DNA of 7,348 nucleotides from JABDKJ01 sp039028335 (GTDB taxonomy: Bacteria > Bacteroidota > Bacteroidia > Flavobacteriales_D > JABDKJ01). Position numbers and translations under genes: made by a program. Under the pieces are notes generated by a model that saw only the letters and a list, made by a program, of their open reading frames with translations, searched no databases and was not told the origin of the DNA. Positions 5,842-7,348 of this stretch are shown here, piece by piece. The stretch is taken from assembly GCA_039028335.1 (NCBI GenBank), contig JBCCIF010000127.1, positions 1 to 7,348 on the forward strand, given 5' to 3'. Each line of letters begins with the position of its first letter. The stretch's first letter is position 1.

Positions 5842-5970
5842 ATGGCACAATTGAAACGAGTTGTTTCCTCAAAGACTCTAATTATTAATAGAGGAGAACA
5901 TCACGTTTGTACATTGGACATCCTGCCAAAATACTTCATGGCCAATGCTATTAGGTCTTTGGAAGTATAA
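5842..5970 (+). CDS. Possible small ORF, 42 residues
   Basis: ATG at 5842 to TAA at 5968-5970 encodes 42 residues beginning MAQLKRVVSSKTLIINRGEH. No family is recognised, there is no Shine-Dalgarno, and no signal peptide or membrane segment. A frame of this length is expected by chance in this much AT-rich sequence. It could also be a decayed gene fragment. Reported only because it lies between a terminator and the next gene on the same strand. Confidence 0.2.
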   Translation: MAQLKRVVSSKTLIINRGEHHVCTLDILPKYFMANAIRSLEV

Positions 5971-6028
5971 AGCATTCTTTATAATGTGATAAATTGTCGT
6001 AATAAAGGAAATTCAAACTGGTTGATTT

Positions 6029-6061
6029 CAAGATTATAATCTTGGCATAATTGCGCATGCC
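6029..6061. promoter_or_regulatory. Perfect palindrome and adjoining hairpin upstream of the secreted-protein gene
   Basis: CAAGATTATAATCTTG (6029-6044) is a perfect 16-base palindrome. Directly joined to it, GGCAT (6044-6048) pairs with ATGCC (6057-6061) across an 8-base loop. The pair ends 104 bases before the ATG at 6166. An unspaced palindrome fits a binding site for a dimeric regulator better than a terminator; no cognate regulator is recognised in the window. Confidence 0.35.
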
Positions 6062-6165
6062 TGTAAAAACTACAAAATGAATTTTCAGAAAACAACAGAA
6101 AATTTTTTCAAGTTGCGCTTTAAGCGGGACAAATTCTTAAAAAAGTAAACCAAAAATAAATCAAC

Positions 6166-7348
6166 ATGACAGTTAAATCTAAAACCGTTTTGATCGCTTC
6201 AACAGCAGCCCTGATTCTGGCAGCGGTGATCATTGCATTTTCAATCAGGACTTCAAGCACGTCCGGCACTACCAGTTCTTCGACTTGTCCACAAATCATT
6301 TCTTCTAGCCCAGGACCAGCTCCTTATTCTCTTATTGAGATAGGGAAAGAAGTGCAGTTCAAATTTGATTCGCGCTTCAGTCCTCTTGCCTATCCAAGTC
6401 CTATGGTTGACCCTCCTTATCCAGACTATAACATTCAGGGTTATTCATTTTTTACAGCTTTTCCAGATGGCCGATATACTTGGGCCCCAGATCCGATTCG
6501 CGATTTCGGCACAAGTGGAATTCATAGCGGAATTTTGCAAGAATTCACCTTATCAAAAGATGATGACGATCCACCTCTTTCTATTATTTCCGATATTGAT
6601 ATCTGTCACGCAAGCCCACCTTCATCTGCCTACGCACCTCATCTTTTGCGCCCGGGAGAACATATCCAATTGGACTATAGTCGACCACTATATGCAGGCG
6701 TAAGCTTTACGCAAATCGTGTCTTACGGACATACCGATGCGAACGGTACTGGATTAGTAACAGTTAACTATGACTCAAGACTGCGACTTTTGAAATTAAT
6801 AAACACAAACGATCCCGACTTGAAGATTACAAGAAACGATGCTGGAATTCTTATTGTTGAAGACGACAACATTCAAGAAGGAGAACAAAAAGCATTACTA
6901 ATTCAATTTGATCTAAGCATGGAAACATGCGAAAAATGTCGATGTGCCGACTTGAATATCAGTGCAAGATTTGAATTCAATGATGCAGAGGAAACAGTAT
7001 CACTTACAGAATCTGCAAGTAACACATATAGTGTTCTTTCCTGTGGGCCTTATGACCCTTGCTTTTTTGAACTACCTGAATTTTGTGAAGATGAAACCCC
7101 TGAAGTTTTTGAACAAGAAGTCTGTTCTTTTTTCTACGAAAATGGGGACCCCGAGAAACGCAAAGTGGAATTCGAATTTGAAACAAGTAGAAACCTTGAA
7201 ATTCTTGGTATAAATCAAAAATCTAAAGCACATTATAAAGAAATCGATCCAAAAGGAAGTTCGGTATTCACATGTGAAAGCAGAAGTAAATTGGGTGGCG
7301 TCAAAGGTCATCTGTCAAGTGATTTGAAACCGATAAACTGTTTACTGC
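6166..7348 (+). CDS. Membrane-anchored, cysteine-rich extracytoplasmic protein (N-terminal part, runs off right edge)
   Basis: Hand translation gives 394 codons from the ATG at 6166 with no stop before the edge. An in-frame TAA at 6157-6159 means this is the first possible ATG. Residues 8-26 (VLIASTAALILAAVIIAFS) after K4 and K6 form a signal peptide or signal anchor; the following Ser/Thr-rich stretch (28-40) looks like a linker. No lipobox is seen. The body is proline- and aspartate-rich with beta-strand character. A segment at about 185-250 (SYGHTDANGTGLVTVNYD ... QEGEQKALLIQFDLSM) resembles, by impression only, the DUF11-type repeats of surface proteins. Cysteines are at 41, 147, 255, 258, 260, 293, 299, 307, 320, 370 and 392, including a CxxCxC at 255-260; this suggests disulphides outside the cytoplasm. 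No catalytic motif was found. A surface or periplasmic structural role is inferred. It is on the same strand as the orphan gene but separated by a terminator-like hairpin, so it probably has its own promoter. Confidence 0.82.
   Translation, partial: MTVKSKTVLIASTAALILAAVIIAFSIRTSSTSGTTSSSTCPQIISSSPGPAPYSLIEIGKEVQFKFDSRFSPLAYPSPMVDPPYPDYNIQGYSFFTAFPDGRYTWAPDPIRDFGTSGIHSGILQEFTLSKDDDDPPLSIISDIDICHASPPSSAYAPHLLRPGEHIQLDYSRPLYAGVSFTQIVSYGHTDANGTGLVTVNYDSRLRLLKLINTNDPDLKITRNDAGILIVEDDNIQEGEQKALLIQFDLSMETCEKCRCADLNISARFEFNDAEETVSLTESASNTYSVLSCGPYDPCFFELPEFCEDETPEVFEQEVCSFFYENGDPEKRKVEFEFETSRNLEILGINQKSKAHYKEIDPKGSSVFTCESRSKLGGVKGHLSSDLKPINCLL

Larger units (their letters stand above)
5759..6165. 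other. Region of about 400 bases without a secure gene
   Basis: It contains, in order, a terminator-like hairpin (5785-5819), a doubtful 42-codon frame (5842-5970), a 16-base perfect palindrome (6029-6044) abutting a 5-bp hairpin (6044-6061), and AT-rich sequence leading to the secreted-protein gene. No tRNA, other RNA gene, or TAnnTTTG promoter could be recognised. Confidence 0.6.

Noticed and set aside
6365..6703. Plus-strand frame of 112 residues
   Set aside because: It lies within the open frame starting at 6166, which has a signal/anchor segment and continues to the window edge; the alternative frame shows no features.
7004..7311. Plus- and minus-strand frames near the right edge
   Set aside because: Shadows of the secreted-protein gene in other frames, with no start context or domain of their own.
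1..7348. CRISPR array, tRNA or rRNA genes, insertion sequence
   Set aside because: No regularly spaced direct repeats, cloverleaf sequence, rRNA-like stretch or transposase reading frame was seen.

Overview
The window looks like a chromosomal stretch from a member of the Bacteroidota. The reasons are an AT-rich sequence with weak or absent Shine-Dalgarno sites, a signal peptide ending in the A-Q junction common in this phylum, and a compact sigma factor in a 4-base overlap with a membrane-spanning TPR protein that looks like its anti-sigma partner. Genus cannot be told from the sequence.

Left part, all on the minus strand: the N-terminal 276 codons of an HD-domain protein (1-829, running off the left edge) match the HD module that usually precedes an Hsp90-like ATPase domain in large accessory, probably conflict-related proteins. 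Next comes a complete RNase HI gene (1082-1606) that must use a non-ATG start. It is followed by a 194-residue exported protein of unknown function (1756-2340) and a membrane-anchored GH16 glycoside hydrolase (2507-3673). A dispersed repeat with a small hairpin and a nearly identical 28-base core occurs on both sides of the exported-protein gene.

Middle: a two-gene minus-strand operon encodes an ECF-like sigma factor (4669-5241) and a one-pass membrane protein with a periplasmic TPR region (3944-4672). A G-rich element, AGGGGGTAACAAA, lies upstream of the GH16 gene and, in the same orientation relative to the gene, upstream of the plus-strand orphan gene that diverges from the sigma gene. I infer it may be a target or autoregulatory promoter of this sigma factor.

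Right part, plus strand: a 138-residue orphan, apparently cytoplasmic and beta-rich (5342-5758), is followed by a strong 12-bp hairpin. A roughly 400-base stretch without a secure gene then contains a 16-base perfect palindrome, and the window ends in a large membrane-anchored, cysteine-rich extracytoplasmic protein (from 6166, running off the right edge).

The best candidates for something new are the HD/Hsp90-type protein at the left edge and the proposed regulon of sigma factor, TPR anti-sigma, GH16 enzyme and orphan protein. The two large genes at the edges were recovered by translating the sequence by hand.
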